A stretch of 64,000 nt of DNA from contig NZ_AQQU01000004.1 of NCBI RefSeq assembly GCF_002210105.1, forward strand, positions 62,001 to 126,000. Direction: 5' to 3'. Under the pieces are notes generated by a model. It had not been told where the DNA came from. It did no database searches and worked only from the letters and a program-made list of their open reading frames with translations. The DNA comes from Oceanicola sp. 22II-s10i (GTDB taxonomy: Bacteria; Pseudomonadota; Alphaproteobacteria; Rhodobacterales; Rhodobacteraceae). Both the position numbers and the translations under genes were made by a program. Below are positions 26,510 through 36,201 of this stretch, one piece after another (the stretch's first letter is position 1; the number at the start of each line of letters is the position of its first letter).

Positions 26510-28684
26510 ATGAGTGATCAGATTTCCCCGACCGACGAGCAGTCACAGGGTCAACCCAGCGAGACGTACAACACCGAGAGGTCCCCGCGGTCGAGCAGAC
26601 CGAGACGGCGGTGGATATTCCTCGGCGCGCTTGGCGTGGTGATGGCATCGGCCATCGGCGCGGGCGCCTGGGTCGGCACCCGGCCCGACCTGTCGCATGT
26701 GCGCGCCAACGCCAAGAGCGACCTCTATTACGAGGACGCAAAGGGCGACAGCCTGAAGCTGGCCTTGGGTCGGACGGCCACCTATGTGCCGCTTGCCGAG
26801 ATGCCGGCCGAATTGACCGACGCCGTCATCGCGCTGGAGGATCGCCGGTTCCGCAAACACGGCGGTGTCGACTTCCGCTCGATCGCGCGGGCCTTCGGGC
26901 GCAACCTGACCTCGGGCGGGATCGTCGAGGGCGGCAGCACGATCACGCAGCAGCTGATCAAGATCAGCTTCCTCGACCCCGCGCGCACCTATTCGCGCAA
27001 GATCCACGAGGCGATGCTGGCGCGCGAGCTGGAAGCGACGCACAGCAAGGACGAGATCCTCGAAGCCTATCTGAACAAGGTCTACCTCGGCAGCGGTGCG
27101 CACGGAGTGGGCGCCGGGGCGCGGACCTATTTCGACAAAGCCGTATCGGAATTGACGCTGGCGGAATCCGCCGTCCTGGCTGCTACGATCCGCACGCCCT
27201 CGGGGCTGAACCCGTTCAGCAATCCCGAACCGCTTCTGGACCGCGCGCGGATGGTCATTGATCTGATGGAAGGGCAGGGACGGATCGAAGCCGGTGCGGC
27301 CAACGACGCGCGCCTCGACCTCGCGACTCTCCGGTTTCATCGCTCTGCGCCCACCTACGGCGGCTGGTTCGCCGACTGGGTCGCGCCCCATGCCGACGGC
27401 TTGGCGACGCGCCTGCGCGGGCCGGTGACGATGCGCACGACGCTCGACCCCGACCTGCAACGCCGGGCCGAGGCCGCGATCGCCGACGGGCTGGCGGGCA
27501 CCTCGATGCAGGGCGCGCTGGTGGCGTTGCGTCCTGACGGGACCATTGCGGCGATGGTCGGCGGGCGGAATTACAACGAAAGCCAGTTCAACCGCGCGAC
27601 GGATGCGATCCGGCAGCCGGGTTCGACCTTCAAGACCGTGGTCTACCTGACGGCGCTGGCGGACGGCATGACGCCCGAGACGCGGATCTCGGACGACCCG
27701 ATCGACATCAACGGCTACGAGCCCGAGAACTTCAGCGGTCGCAACCATGGCACCGTGACGCTGGCCGAGGCATTTTCGGAATCCATGAATGTCGCGACGG
27801 TGCGTCTGGCCGCCGAACTGGGTTTCGACCGGGTGGCCGAGGCGGCCCGCGCGCTCGGCGTCGAGGCCGAGATGAGCGAGACCCCGTCGATCGGCCTCGG
27901 GGCCAACGGGATGTCCCTGCTGGACCTGACCGAGATGTATGCCGCCATCGCCACCGGCCGCGCGCCGTTCGATGCGCGCGGTATCTCCGGCATCACCCGT
28001 CCGGGCGGCGAGTACACGCCCGTCGACTGGCGCGAACCGCGGCCGAGCGCGCTTGCGCAGCACCTGATGATGGCGCGCCGTCCGATGGCCGCGATGCTGC
28101 GGCTGGCCGTGACGCATGGTACAGGCAAGGCGGTGGCAGAGGTGCCCCGCGCGGTCGGCAAGACCGGGACCAGCCAGAACAACCGCGACGCGCTGTTCGT
28201 GGGCTGGGCCGAGAACATGATCGTCGGCGTCTGGGTCGGCAACGATGACAACAGTCCGATGGACGGCGTCACCGGCGGCAGCATCCCGGCGGAAATCTGG
28301 GCGGCCTTCATGACCAACCGCAAGGCCGCGCCGATCCGCACCGAGGAAGACGCGCCCGAGCCGCAGATCATCGCGGTGTCCGAGAGCCGCAACCTCGACG
28401 AGCGTGATATCGTCAGTGCAGAAGAAGCCGGTCGCACGCGTAATCCGGAAAGCCCCGAGGAGAAGCTGCGGGTCGCGCAGGAGATCATCGACAATGCGGG
28501 TCCCGAAGGCATCACGGTCAATCAACTCGCCAAGCGGCTGAGCGAGCGTCTCATGTCCAGGGGCGAGCGCACGGCGCAGAGCTGCAACGTCGAGGTCTGC
28601 GCGCGGTTCTACCGGTCGTTCCGGGCATCGGACTGCACGTTCCAGCCCTACGGCAACCGGCCGCGCGAGATCTGCACCCGCTGA
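26510..28684 (+). CDS. Penicillin-binding protein 1A-type (bifunctional) with a cysteine-rich C-terminal tail
   Basis: A 724-residue class A PBP. A cytoplasmic N-terminus and one helix (FLGALGVVMASAIGAGAWVG) come first. The glycosyltransferase domain follows (catalytic Glu in ALEDRRFRKHGGVD; GGSTITQQLIK). The transpeptidase domain has SxxK in QPGSTFKTV, SxN in SESMN and KTG in KTGTS. The C-terminus ends with a four-cysteine tail (SCNVEVCARFYRSFRASDC and REICTR) that resembles the BA14K-type motif of alphaproteobacterial envelope proteins. It polymerises and crosslinks peptidoglycan. lon follows 201 bp downstream with its own promoter. Confidence 0.92.
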   Translation: MSDQISPTDEQSQGQPSETYNTERSPRSSRPRRRWIFLGALGVVMASAIGAGAWVGTRPDLSHVRANAKSDLYYEDAKGDSLKLALGRTATYVPLAEMPAELTDAVIALEDRRFRKHGGVDFRSIARAFGRNLTSGGIVEGGSTITQQLIKISFLDPARTYSRKIHEAMLARELEATHSKDEILEAYLNKVYLGSGAHGVGAGARTYFDKAVSELTLAESAVLAATIRTPSGLNPFSNPEPLLDRARMVIDLMEGQGRIEAGAANDARLDLATLRFHRSAPTYGGWFADWVAPHADGLATRLRGPVTMRTTLDPDLQRRAEAAIADGLAGTSMQGALVALRPDGTIAAMVGGRNYNESQFNRATDAIRQPGSTFKTVVYLTALADGMTPETRISDDPIDINGYEPENFSGRNHGTVTLAEAFSESMNVATVRLAAELGFDRVAEAARALGVEAEMSETPSIGLGANGMSLLDLTEMYAAIATGRAPFDARGISGITRPGGEYTPVDWREPRPSALAQHLMMARRPMAAMLRLAVTHGTGKAVAEVPRAVGKTGTSQNNRDALFVGWAENMIVGVWVGNDDNSPMDGVTGGSIPAEIWAAFMTNRKAAPIRTEEDAPEPQIIAVSESRNLDERDIVSAEEAGRTRNPESPEEKLRVAQEIIDNAGPEGITVNQLAKRLSERLMSRGERTAQSCNVEVCARFYRSFRASDCTFQPYGNRPREICTR

Positions 28685-28779
28685 GGGCCGCGCGGCTCTG
28701 ACACGGGGTTTTTAGGTTAAGTTAACCCATATCCGCCTTGCGACTCCCGCAGCGATACAGGCATGCTAAGGCAACCGAG

Positions 28780-28809
28780 GTTGAATCCGTGGCATGCGCG
28801 CCCCAGATT
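28780..28809 (+). promoter_or_regulatory. Heat-shock (sigma32-type) promoter of lon
   Basis: GTTGAAT (28780-28786), a 14-bp spacer and CCCCAGATT (28801-28809) closely follow the sigma32 pattern CTTGAAA-N13/14-CCCCATNT. It lies 76 bp before the lon ATG. A 13-bp palindrome, GGTTAAGTTAACC (28715-28727), is further upstream with no assigned role. Confidence 0.65.
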
Positions 28810-28885
28810 AAACTTCCATAAACCGGAGGAAGCCGTGGCCGCCGCAATCGGGGCCGGAGCTTTCTGCCAAAGCCAAGGATAGAGC

Positions 28886-31297
28886 ATGACCCAATCCCTC
28901 AACCCGTCCTATCCCGTGCTGCCGCTTCGGGATATCGTGGTCTTCCCGCACATGATCGTGCCGCTCTTCGTCGGTCGCGAGAAATCCGTGCGCGCTCTGG
29001 AGGAGGTGATGGCGGACAACCGTCAGATCCTGCTGTCCAGCCAGGTGGACCCGTCCGAGGACGACCCTGACACCGATGGGATCTACAAGGCCGGCGTGCT
29101 GGCCAACGTGCTGCAATTGCTCAAGCTCCCCGATGGCACCGTGAAGGTGCTGGTCGAAGGGCAGGCGCGTGTGCGTATCGTCAACTACATCGAGAACCCG
29201 GACTTCTTCGAAGCCAGCGCCGAACTGCTGGAAGAGGAAGACGGCGATCTGGACACCATCAAGGCGCTCCTGCGGTCCGTCGCGGCCGAGTTCGAGCGCT
29301 ATGCCAAGGTCAAGAAGAACATCCCCGAAGAGGCGCTCGGTGCCGTGGCCGAGACGACCGAACCGGCGAAGCTCGCCGATCTCGTGGCCGGGCATCTCGG
29401 CATCGAGGTGGACCAGAAGCAGGACCTGCTGGAAACGCTCAGCGTCAGCGAGCGGCTGGAGAAGGTCTATGGCCTGATGCAGGGCGAAATGTCCGTCCTT
29501 CAGGTCGAGAAAAAGATCAAGACCCGCGTCAAGTCGCAGATGGAGCGGACGCAGCGCGAGTACTATCTGAATGAGCAGATGAAGGCCATTCAGAAGGAAC
29601 TCGGCGACGGCGAGGACGGCCAGAACGAGGTCGCCGAGCTGGAGAAGCGCATCGCGGACACCAAGCTGTCGAAGGAAGCCAAGGAAAAGGCCGAGGGCGA
29701 GCTGAAGAAGCTCAAGAACATGAGCCCGATGAGCGCCGAGGCGACCGTCGTCCGCAACTACCTCGACTGGATGCTGTCCATTCCGTGGGGCGTGAAATCG
29801 CGCACCAAGAAGAACCTGCACAACGCGCAGGACGTGCTGGATCAGGACCACTACGGGCTTGAGAAAGTCAAGGAACGGATCGTCGAATACCTCGCCGTGC
29901 AGCAGCGGTCGGCCAAGCTCAAGGGCCCGATCCTCTGCCTCGTCGGCCCTCCGGGTGTCGGCAAGACCTCGCTCGGCAAATCGGTCGCCAAGGCCACGGG
30001 ACGCGAGTTCATCCGCATCTCGCTGGGTGGCGTGCGTGACGAATCCGAGATCCGCGGCCACCGCCGGACCTACATCGGCTCCATGCCCGGCAAGATCATC
30101 CAGGCGCTGAAGAAGGCGAAAACCACGAACCCGCTCATCCTGCTCGACGAGATCGACAAGATGGGTCAGGACTTCCGTGGCGACCCGGCTTCGGCGATGC
30201 TCGAGGTGCTCGACCCGGAACAGAACTCGACCTTCGTCGACCACTACCTTGAGGTGGAATACGACCTGTCGAACGTGATGTTCCTGACGACCGCGAACTC
30301 CTACAACATGCCGGGCCCGCTTCTGGACCGGATGGAGATCATTTCGCTCGCCGGTTACACCGAGGACGAAAAGCGCGAGATCGCAAGGCAGCACCTGATC
30401 GCCAAGCAGATCAAGAACCACGGCCTGCGCAAGGGCGAGTTCGAGATCACCGACGAGGCGCTGAACGAGATGATCCGCCGCTACACCCGCGAAGCCGGTG
30501 TGCGGAACCTCGAACGCGAGCTGGCCAAGCTGGCACGGAAAGCCGTGACTCAGATCATCAAGGGCGAGCAGAAGCAGGTGAAGATCACCGAGGACAACCT
30601 CGACGAATACCTGGGCGTCAAGAAGTTCCGCTATGGCCTGGCCGAGAAGGAGGACCAGATCGGTGTCGTCACCGGGCTGGCCTGGACGTCGGTCGGTGGT
30701 GATCTTCTGCAGATCGAGGCGCTGCGCCTGCCGGGCAAGGGCCGGATGAAGACCACGGGCAAGCTGGGCGACGTGATGAAGGAGTCGATTGACGCCGCAT
30801 CGTCCTACGTCCGCTCCATCGCGCCCGAGATCGGGGTCAAGCCGCCGCGGTTCGACAAGTGGGACATCCACGTCCACGTGCCGGATGGTGCCACGCCCAA
30901 GGACGGCCCCTCGGCCGGTCTGGCGATGGTGACCTCCATCGTCTCGGTGCTGACGCAGATCCCCGTGCGCAAGGACATCGCCATGACCGGCGAGGTCAGC
31001 CTGCGCGGGAATGCGATGCCGATCGGCGGGCTGAAGGAGAAGCTTCTCGCGGCGCTCAGGGGCGGGATCACCACGGTGTTCATCCCCGAGGAGAACGAGA
31101 AAGACCTGGCCGACATCCCGGACAACGTGAAGCAGGGGCTCAAGATCATCCCTGTCACCCACGTCTCCGAGGTGCTGGAACAGGCGCTGATCCGCAAGCC
31201 CGAGCCGGTCGAGTGGGACGAGGAGGCCGAAGAGGCCGCCGCTGCCGCCGCGATGTCGAAAGACAAGGGCGGATCGTCCGAAGCCGTCGCGCACTGA
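28886..31297 (+). CDS. lon: ATP-dependent protease Lon
   Basis: An 803-residue LonA. The N-terminal substrate domain starts [20 protein letters not shown], and a coiled-coil region follows. The AAA+ domain has Walker [10 protein letters not shown] and Walker B ILLDEIDK. The protease domain carries the catalytic serine in [13 protein letters not shown] and the catalytic lysine region near [14 protein letters not shown]. It degrades misfolded and regulatory proteins. Length is normal. It is preceded by a heat-shock-like promoter and ended by a strong terminator. Confidence 0.98.
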   Translation: MTQSLNPSYPVLPLRDIVVFPHMIVPLFVGREKSVRALEEVMADNRQILLSSQVDPSEDDPDTDGIYKAGVLANVLQLLKLPDGTVKVLVEGQARVRIVNYIENPDFFEASAELLEEEDGDLDTIKALLRSVAAEFERYAKVKKNIPEEALGAVAETTEPAKLADLVAGHLGIEVDQKQDLLETLSVSERLEKVYGLMQGEMSVLQVEKKIKTRVKSQMERTQREYYLNEQMKAIQKELGDGEDGQNEVAELEKRIADTKLSKEAKEKAEGELKKLKNMSPMSAEATVVRNYLDWMLSIPWGVKSRTKKNLHNAQDVLDQDHYGLEKVKERIVEYLAVQQRSAKLKGPILCLVGPPGVGKTSLGKSVAKATGREFIRISLGGVRDESEIRGHRRTYIGSMPGKIIQALKKAKTTNPLILLDEIDKMGQDFRGDPASAMLEVLDPEQNSTFVDHYLEVEYDLSNVMFLTTANSYNMPGPLLDRMEIISLAGYTEDEKREIARQHLIAKQIKNHGLRKGEFEITDEALNEMIRRYTREAGVRNLERELAKLARKAVTQIIKGEQKQVKITEDNLDEYLGVKKFRYGLAEKEDQIGVVTGLAWTSVGGDLLQIEALRLPGKGRMKTTGKLGDVMKESIDAASSYVRSIAPEIGVKPPRFDKWDIHVHVPDGATPKDGPSAGLAMVTSIVSVLTQIPVRKDIAMTGEVSLRGNAMPIGGLKEKLLAALRGGITTVFIPEENEKDLADIPDNVKQGLKIIPVTHVSEVLEQALIRKPEPVEWDEEAEEAAAAAAMSKDKGGSSEAVAH

Positions 31298-31317
31298 ACA
31301 CCGGCGCATCAATGATC

Positions 31318-31348
31318 AGGCGCGTCCCTTCGGGGGCGCGCCTTTCTT
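31318..31348 (+). terminator. Terminator after lon
   Basis: AGGCGCGTCCC, a TTCG tetraloop and GGGGCGCGCCT form an 11-bp stem with one G-T wobble, followed by TTCTT. Confidence 0.88.
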
Positions 31349-31502
31349 GTTGGTTCGCCGGTCCGATTGCAGGGCTTGCCGCGATCCGCTAGCGTGAATG
31401 CAGGCGCGCATCTCCAACATTCTGAAAACCGGACGGTTTTCCTGCCCGAATGCGCCGCGGGCCTGACGGCGTCCGGACTCCGGCCAGAAACGGAAGGCTC
31501 CA

Positions 31503-31928
31503 ATGGCAAAGACCCACACCTCCACCGGCACGGATGACCCGGAAAGCACCGGATCGGAAACGCGGGCGCGGGCGGCCAAGGCTGCCGTCGCACCGGACCT
31601 TTCCCTGGTGACGGAAGCGGTGCCGACGGTCACCGGACCCGAGCTGAAGAAGCGGGAACTGATCGACCGGGTCGTCGCACTGTCCGGCGTCAAGAAGAAG
31701 GACGCCAAGCTGGTGGTCGAAGCGACCCTGCAGGTGATGGGCGAGGTGATCGCCGAAGGCCGTGACCTGAACGTCAAGCCACTGGGCAAGCTCAAGGTCA
31801 ACCGGATCAAGCAGAGCAATGGCGGCACCGTCATGAACGCCCGCATCCGTCAGAACGAAGTGCCGGCAGAGGCCTCGGATCTTGTCGACACGGATGGAAA
31901 AGACGCGCTTGCAGAAGGGGACGAGTGA
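31503..31928 (+). CDS. HU-family DNA-binding protein with N-terminal extension
   Basis: A 141-residue protein. The HU/IHF core starts near residue 48 (KKRELIDRVVALSGVKKKDA) and continues through VEATLQVMGEVIAEGRDLNV, PLGKLKVNRIKQ and the DNA-binding arm. In front is an extension of about 45 residues rich in Thr, Ala and Glu, and behind is an acidic tail. Typical HU is about 90 residues, so the extra ends distinguish it. The extended arm between the two beta strands is shorter than usual. It probably compacts or bends DNA; its target specificity is unknown. tRNA-Val follows 19 bp after the stop. Confidence 0.83.
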   Translation: MAKTHTSTGTDDPESTGSETRARAAKAAVAPDLSLVTEAVPTVTGPELKKRELIDRVVALSGVKKKDAKLVVEATLQVMGEVIAEGRDLNVKPLGKLKVNRIKQSNGGTVMNARIRQNEVPAEASDLVDTDGKDALAEGDE

Positions 31929-31947
31929 GGTTAGACAACGCTCCGTT

Positions 31948-32022
31948 GGGTGATTAGCTCAGTGGTAGAGCGCTTCGTTCACATCGAAGATGTCAGGGGT
32001 TCAAATCCCTTATCACCCACCA
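31948..32022 (+). tRNA. tRNA-Val (anticodon CAC)
   Basis: A full cloverleaf: acceptor GGGTGAT with ATCACCC, D arm GCTC/GAGC, anticodon stem CTTCG/CGAAG with loop TTCACAT (anticodon CAC), T loop TTCAAAT, discriminator A and an encoded CCA. It reads GUG. A probable genomic island begins right after it. Confidence 0.96.
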
Positions 32023-32420
32023 TTACTTCCAATGGCCTGCGGCCACCTTGCGACGCGCCCCCCGGTTCCATGAACCTGGTGTTCAATTTTCCGGGTTCGC
32101 GTCGTGGTACTTCTTCCACATTTTGACGGCCTTTTCCGCTTTGTCGGCCATAGCTCGTGAAGGGCACCGCCGGGTTGCTTTGGCCGAGACCAATGCCCCG
32201 AACTTGCCACGCTCGAGAAACTGATGCGGAGCCTACAGTTCGTTCTGACCCATTGTTCAGCTGCCCTCCGGCCGTCCGGGGTCGCGGATTTTCAGGGCAT
32301 GTGAAGCCAGGGAGGATTGGAAATGACGATGCGCTAAGTGAAAATGGAGTGGAAGCGGCCATTTGCCCGGTTTGACCAGGGCGGAAGAGCTGAACGCGAT
32401 TGAAGGAACAGACACCATAG
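32023..32420. other. Gene-free stretch after tRNA-Val, possible island edge
   Basis: No convincing gene is seen in these 398 bases. On the minus strand a short remnant-like segment encodes AMADKAEKAVKMWKKYHD and then stops (around 32080-32155), which could be the tail of a lost gene. The base composition falls from the level of lon/HU. The last bases (GAAGGAACAGACACCATAG) give the following gene an AAGGA ribosome site at a long spacing. Confidence 0.4.
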
Positions 32421-34241
32421 ATGGACGAAACGAGGTCCGCAGAACGCATTTTGGTCATCGCGCATAGCCAGGAACAGGTGTCACGACTTGCCTGGCAGAA
32501 CGTGCGGGAAGCAATGCGTTGCGCTCGGGTTTCGTTTGACCAAGCGGATTTGGCAAGCAGCGGCGACCTGCCTGAGCTCTTGCAGTATTCCGCTGTTCTG
32601 ATGGTGACCGAAAGCCTCGATCGTCTGAGCACGGGGGCCGTATCTGCACTCGAGGATTTCGTGGACGACGGGGGTGGTCTTGTCGTGGCGTTCCGCGCGC
32701 GTCACCCCAGATTGAACGCGCTGTTCGGAGTCGTTGGGTCCGAGGCCTACATCGCCTCGATCCCGCCCAGCCATCCAAGTGGCGGACTGCGTTTTCCGGG
32801 CCGTGCGCTACCCTCCTTCGAGGGCATCCATTTGCCCGAGGCCGATATGATCCCACATTCCGGGTTCGACATTCGTCCGGTTCCGTCCGCGGAAATCGTG
32901 GCGACCGCAACATCCGGAAAACCTGTCGCCTGGAGGACCGTGACGGGCCGTGGCGCGGTCATCTTCTGGAACACGGCGTTTCTTGCCGAGCGGCGGGCAC
33001 GCGGCTTGATTATCGAAAGCGTGCAGGCCGTCGAAGCCGTATCGGTTCAACCGATTGCAAACGTCGCAGTTGTGCAGATCGACGACTTTCCGGCGCCTCT
33101 GGGGGGCAACCTGTCCAGCGACCTGATGGCCCGTCACGATATGACGGACCCCGGAACATTTTATGCCCGCGTCTGGTATCCCGATGTCGTCAGGATTGCG
33201 CAACGCCATGGGATTGGCCTGAGTTGTTTTGCCGTGTTCAACTATCATGTCGAGAGGGACAAACAGCTGGAGGCGGCCCCGCGGGCGGAGAGCTTCGACG
33301 TTATCAGCGAAATTGCTCCTGCGGAAATCGGTCTGCACGGGTTCGACCACAGATCATTGCGTCTGGCGGATTGGTCGAATGAAGCGGCTATGCGTACATC
33401 GCTCGGCGCGGTGCGGACGGCCTGGTCCGCATCAGGGCTTGGAGAGAGCCCGGTCTGCTATGTCCCGCCCAACAACGTCTATGACGCATACGGCGCACGT
33501 TGCCTTGCATCGGAACTCCCCTCGCTCAGGGTGCTGAGCGGCAGCTTTTTCGGCGATGTGGAGAACGGCCAGGGGCGCGAGTTTGGTCCCGAGCCTTGGG
33601 CGCCATCGCTGTATTGCCTTCCACGCGTGACAGCGGGTCACGAGTGCAGTGACGAGACACTCTTCGATGCGGCAAGCCAGATTGCCACCATGGGCGTGTG
33701 GACCCACTTCATTCACCCCGACGATGTCGCGGATACGCCCGGACCGAACGCCCGAAAAATTGGGCTGCGTAATCCCGAAGACCGCCCCTGGCACAGCACG
33801 GACCGCGAAGGTGGTTTGCTGGGTCAGCTCGACGCCATCTTCAAGGCCGTCCGCCGGTTGGCACCCTGGCTGCGCTTCGTGAGCACGCGCGAGGCCGCCG
33901 ACGCAGTCAAAGCGCATCTCGAGCGTTCTTGGCAGGTAGGGCAGGCGGGCGCCGATCTCGACATTCGGGGTCCGGTGGGTGGGTGGACCCGTCTGCGCCT
34001 GAACCACAGGCCGTGGCGACGGATCGAGACTGCCGTCGGCTGCGAGATCGTACACCGGACCGTGGCGGAGGATTATACGCTCTATGTTCTTCGGTTCTCA
34101 GCAGAGCAGGCCAGACTGCGCCTGATCGACCGTTCGCGACTGGCATCTCTGGCCGCGCAGCTTTGGCGGCGGGGTCAGACAATGTCGGACAGAAAGCGCC
34201 CCAGCCCCGCAGCTTTGACCTCGGCCTCGAAGTCTCCGTAG
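32421..34241 (+). CDS. DUF2194-like protein with deacetylase-type fold
   Basis: A 606-residue protein with two parts. Residues 1 to about 210 look like a class I glutamine-amidotransferase-type alpha/beta domain (ILVIAHSQEQVSRLAWQNV; LEDFVDDGGGLVVAFR; GRGAVIFWNTAFLAERRA). Residues about 210-520 have the polysaccharide deacetylase-like pattern of DUF2194/DUF2334 (VAVVQIDDFPAPLGGN; EIGLHGFDHRSLRL; GVWTHFIHPDDV), with Asp-Asp and His residues at metal-site positions. A small C-terminal beta domain follows. There is no signal peptide. It may act in surface polysaccharide modification or control (inference from neighbours). Its 3' end overlaps the convergent sulfotransferase gene by 67 bp. Confidence 0.7.
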   Translation: MDETRSAERILVIAHSQEQVSRLAWQNVREAMRCARVSFDQADLASSGDLPELLQYSAVLMVTESLDRLSTGAVSALEDFVDDGGGLVVAFRARHPRLNALFGVVGSEAYIASIPPSHPSGGLRFPGRALPSFEGIHLPEADMIPHSGFDIRPVPSAEIVATATSGKPVAWRTVTGRGAVIFWNTAFLAERRARGLIIESVQAVEAVSVQPIANVAVVQIDDFPAPLGGNLSSDLMARHDMTDPGTFYARVWYPDVVRIAQRHGIGLSCFAVFNYHVERDKQLEAAPRAESFDVISEIAPAEIGLHGFDHRSLRLADWSNEAAMRTSLGAVRTAWSASGLGESPVCYVPPNNVYDAYGARCLASELPSLRVLSGSFFGDVENGQGREFGPEPWAPSLYCLPRVTAGHECSDETLFDAASQIATMGVWTHFIHPDDVADTPGPNARKIGLRNPEDRPWHSTDREGGLLGQLDAIFKAVRRLAPWLRFVSTREAADAVKAHLERSWQVGQAGADLDIRGPVGGWTRLRLNHRPWRRIETAVGCEIVHRTVAEDYTLYVLRFSAEQARLRLIDRSRLASLAAQLWRRGQTMSDRKRPSPAALTSASKSP

Positions 34242-34960
34242 TTGGTGATGTCGGTGGTCAGATCGTCCGAGGTCGACTTTCGATAGATCACGGGGATCGG
34301 GTCTGGCGGGGTCAATCCAAGATGGGCAAAGACGCTGGCCAGGACATGTTCGGGCCGGGCCGCGAGATCGCGGTACTCCACCCTGTGCCAGCCGCCGGGG
34401 AACACGCGGTGCGCCAGGTCCATCATCTGATCTTCGGCGTCCTGAAAGACGCCGGCCAGACGGATCGCGTCCGCGACGTCTATGGGCATGGCACCGGGTT
34501 TCGGCTCGTTCCTTCGGACCGCCCAGGGGCTGCGCCAATGGCCGGACTCGGGCGCACTCCCCACGGCCAATGCGCGGGCCCGCAACTGGGACACTGCACA
34601 CTTCAGCACGTTTTCGCGTGTTATCAGGACAGGCCGCGTGTTCGCCGCCGCCAGTCTTGCAAGGTAGGTTTCAGGCGTGATGAGCGAGCGGAAGGACAGT
34701 TTCAATCCCGCGGCAACTCCCTCGACCGGGCGAGATAGGAAGGCATCGAGTTGTGCGATCTGCGCCTCTCCTATCTGGTCCTTTGACAACCCGTTGCGGT
34801 GGCCGATTGTGCGAATGGCCGTCGTCGGTTCATTCTCGATCATGATCCCTTGGGTGCGCGAAAGCGCGGCCGAGACGAGGTTGCTGCCCACCCGGCCCCA
34901 GGGCATCAGCAACAGGAAACGCACGGGCGACTTGTCATCTTCGGCGCTGTTCACGGTCAA
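34175..34960 (-). CDS. Sulfotransferase family protein
   Basis: A 261-residue P-loop sulfotransferase. The 5'-phosphosulfate-binding loop is MPWGRVGSNLVSAAL near residue 19, and the 3'-phosphate region is VLITRENVLKCAVSQLRARA near residue 110, with the conserved Arg and Ser. Such enzymes move sulfate from PAPS to a sugar or lipid hydroxyl. It is the last gene of a five-gene glycan operon; its ATG overlaps the stop of the upstream glycosyltransferase by 4 bp. Sulfation of an exported glycan is inferred. Confidence 0.82.
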   Translation of the reverse strand: MTVNSAEDDKSPVRFLLLMPWGRVGSNLVSAALSRTQGIMIENEPTTAIRTIGHRNGLSKDQIGEAQIAQLDAFLSRPVEGVAAGLKLSFRSLITPETYLARLAAANTRPVLITRENVLKCAVSQLRARALAVGSAPESGHWRSPWAVRRNEPKPGAMPIDVADAIRLAGVFQDAEDQMMDLAHRVFPGGWHRVEYRDLAARPEHVLASVFAHLGLTPPDPIPVIYRKSTSDDLTTDITNYGDFEAEVKAAGLGRFLSDIV

Positions 34961-36201
34961 GCCCGTCCGCGCAGCCGGTTGATGAACGCCGCGCGTTCAG
35001 GCGTGCGGTAGATCCAGTCGACGGCACTTTGATGGAGGGACCGCCTGATCCGGGCCGGCCCGGACGCCACGCGCCATTTCGCAGTCTGTTTGACCGTGTC
35101 CGAATACCACGCGGCATAGCGTTCCTGCAGCATGTAGCGTTTCAGCGGCGTGCGTTGGCCTTCCCTGTTTCGGACCGTCGCGGCATGCCAGAAGTCCGGC
35201 CAGCCGGCCGTCGTCTTCTCCCATGAGAACTTTCGGATTTCGATCAGGTTCTCGGCCGAGAGCTCGGCCAGTTTCGCGCGGTCCATGGCCAGACGCCGCA
35301 GGGCGGCAGCCATCTCTTCGACCGACCGTTCGGGCAGAATGTAGCCCTGCTGTTTCGGTCCGAAGATTTCAGGCACTATTCCCACGCGGGTCGAGATGAC
35401 CGGCACGCCCGACGCCATAGCCTCCAGAACCGGGTTCGGTGTGCCCTCGATTTCGGAAGAGCAGACGAGTACGTCGATGTCGCCGTAATAGGCCACCATC
35501 TCGTCCCGTGTGCGGCGCGCAACCGAACTGTCGGCGTAATACGGCTCGACCGTGACACCCTCTGCGGCCAGCGCTTCGATTGCCGGATTAAGGATTGAAT
35601 GCAGGCCCTTGGGATCGTCCCTGACTTCGGCGCCCCAGGCAGAATTCCCGACCCAGCCGACGCGCAAGGGGCGGTTGTGGTCGGTCAGCCGCTCCAGCCC
35701 CACCGGCCCGAACCGGTCCAGATCGACACCATCGGTCAGGATCGTGATCGGGTCCGGGAACGAGTCGATGTCCCTGTAGATGCCTTCGAGCAGTGAGGAC
35801 GAGACCGCATATCCATCGGTGAACCAGAACGCCCGCTCGCGCCATGGGAAGGCCTCGGGCTCAAGATGCAGGTGGTCATAGACCGAGGCCGTGATGACCG
35901 GCCTGCTGATCCGGTCAAAGAGATCCTCGGGACGAATGCGGAACCGGGTCGCCGCGGTATAGAGTGCCTCCGGGTTCAGAAGATGCTGCACATCCTCGCG
36001 CCAGAAGAAATGGATCAGATCGAAAGGCGGCTTGAGGTTGAAGATTTGGTTCAGAAAGACCTGCGGATAGCCAACCACGCCGGCCATGTAGTAGCGCTCG
36101 AACTCGAAATCATGGCCATGAAAGCGCTCGATCTGGTCGCAGATATTGTCGTAGGCCCAGTTCGGCGTGTCGAGGCACAGGAGAACCCGCGGTTTGGTCA
36201 T
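34957..36201 (-). CDS. GT4-type glycosyltransferase (copy 1)
   Basis: A 414-residue GT-B enzyme. The N-terminal half begins RVLLCLDTPNWAYDNICDQI; the C-terminal donor domain has LRVGWVGNSAWGAEVRDDPK, then VLVCSSEIEGTPNPVLEAMA with the EGTPNPVLEAMASG donor-binding signature, and GIVPEIFGPKQQGYILPERS. It is clearly a sister of the enzyme at 37157-38341, with identical WVGNSAWG and VCSS.xEGTPNPVLEAMA blocks and both opening with a D.PNWA motif. It is expected to add a hexose to a growing glycan. It overlaps the epimerase gene by one base. Confidence 0.86.
   Translation of the reverse strand: MTKPRVLLCLDTPNWAYDNICDQIERFHGHDFEFERYYMAGVVGYPQVFLNQIFNLKPPFDLIHFFWREDVQHLLNPEALYTAATRFRIRPEDLFDRISRPVITASVYDHLHLEPEAFPWRERAFWFTDGYAVSSSLLEGIYRDIDSFPDPITILTDGVDLDRFGPVGLERLTDHNRPLRVGWVGNSAWGAEVRDDPKGLHSILNPAIEALAAEGVTVEPYYADSSVARRTRDEMVAYYGDIDVLVCSSEIEGTPNPVLEAMASGVPVISTRVGIVPEIFGPKQQGYILPERSVEEMAAALRRLAMDRAKLAELSAENLIEIRKFSWEKTTAGWPDFWHAATVRNREGQRTPLKRYMLQERYAAWYSDTVKQTAKWRVASGPARIRRSLHQSAVDWIYRTPERAAFINRLRGRA

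Noticed and set aside
32080-32155. Minus-strand AMADKAEKAVKMWKKYHD segment as an integrase remnant
   Set aside because: It is too short to assign to any family; noted only as a possible trace of a lost gene.
31979-32632. Minus-strand frame ending in GDKGFEPLTSS, and a similar one at 48222-48614
   Set aside because: The peptide is the antisense reading of the tRNA-Val genes, a common false protein signature.
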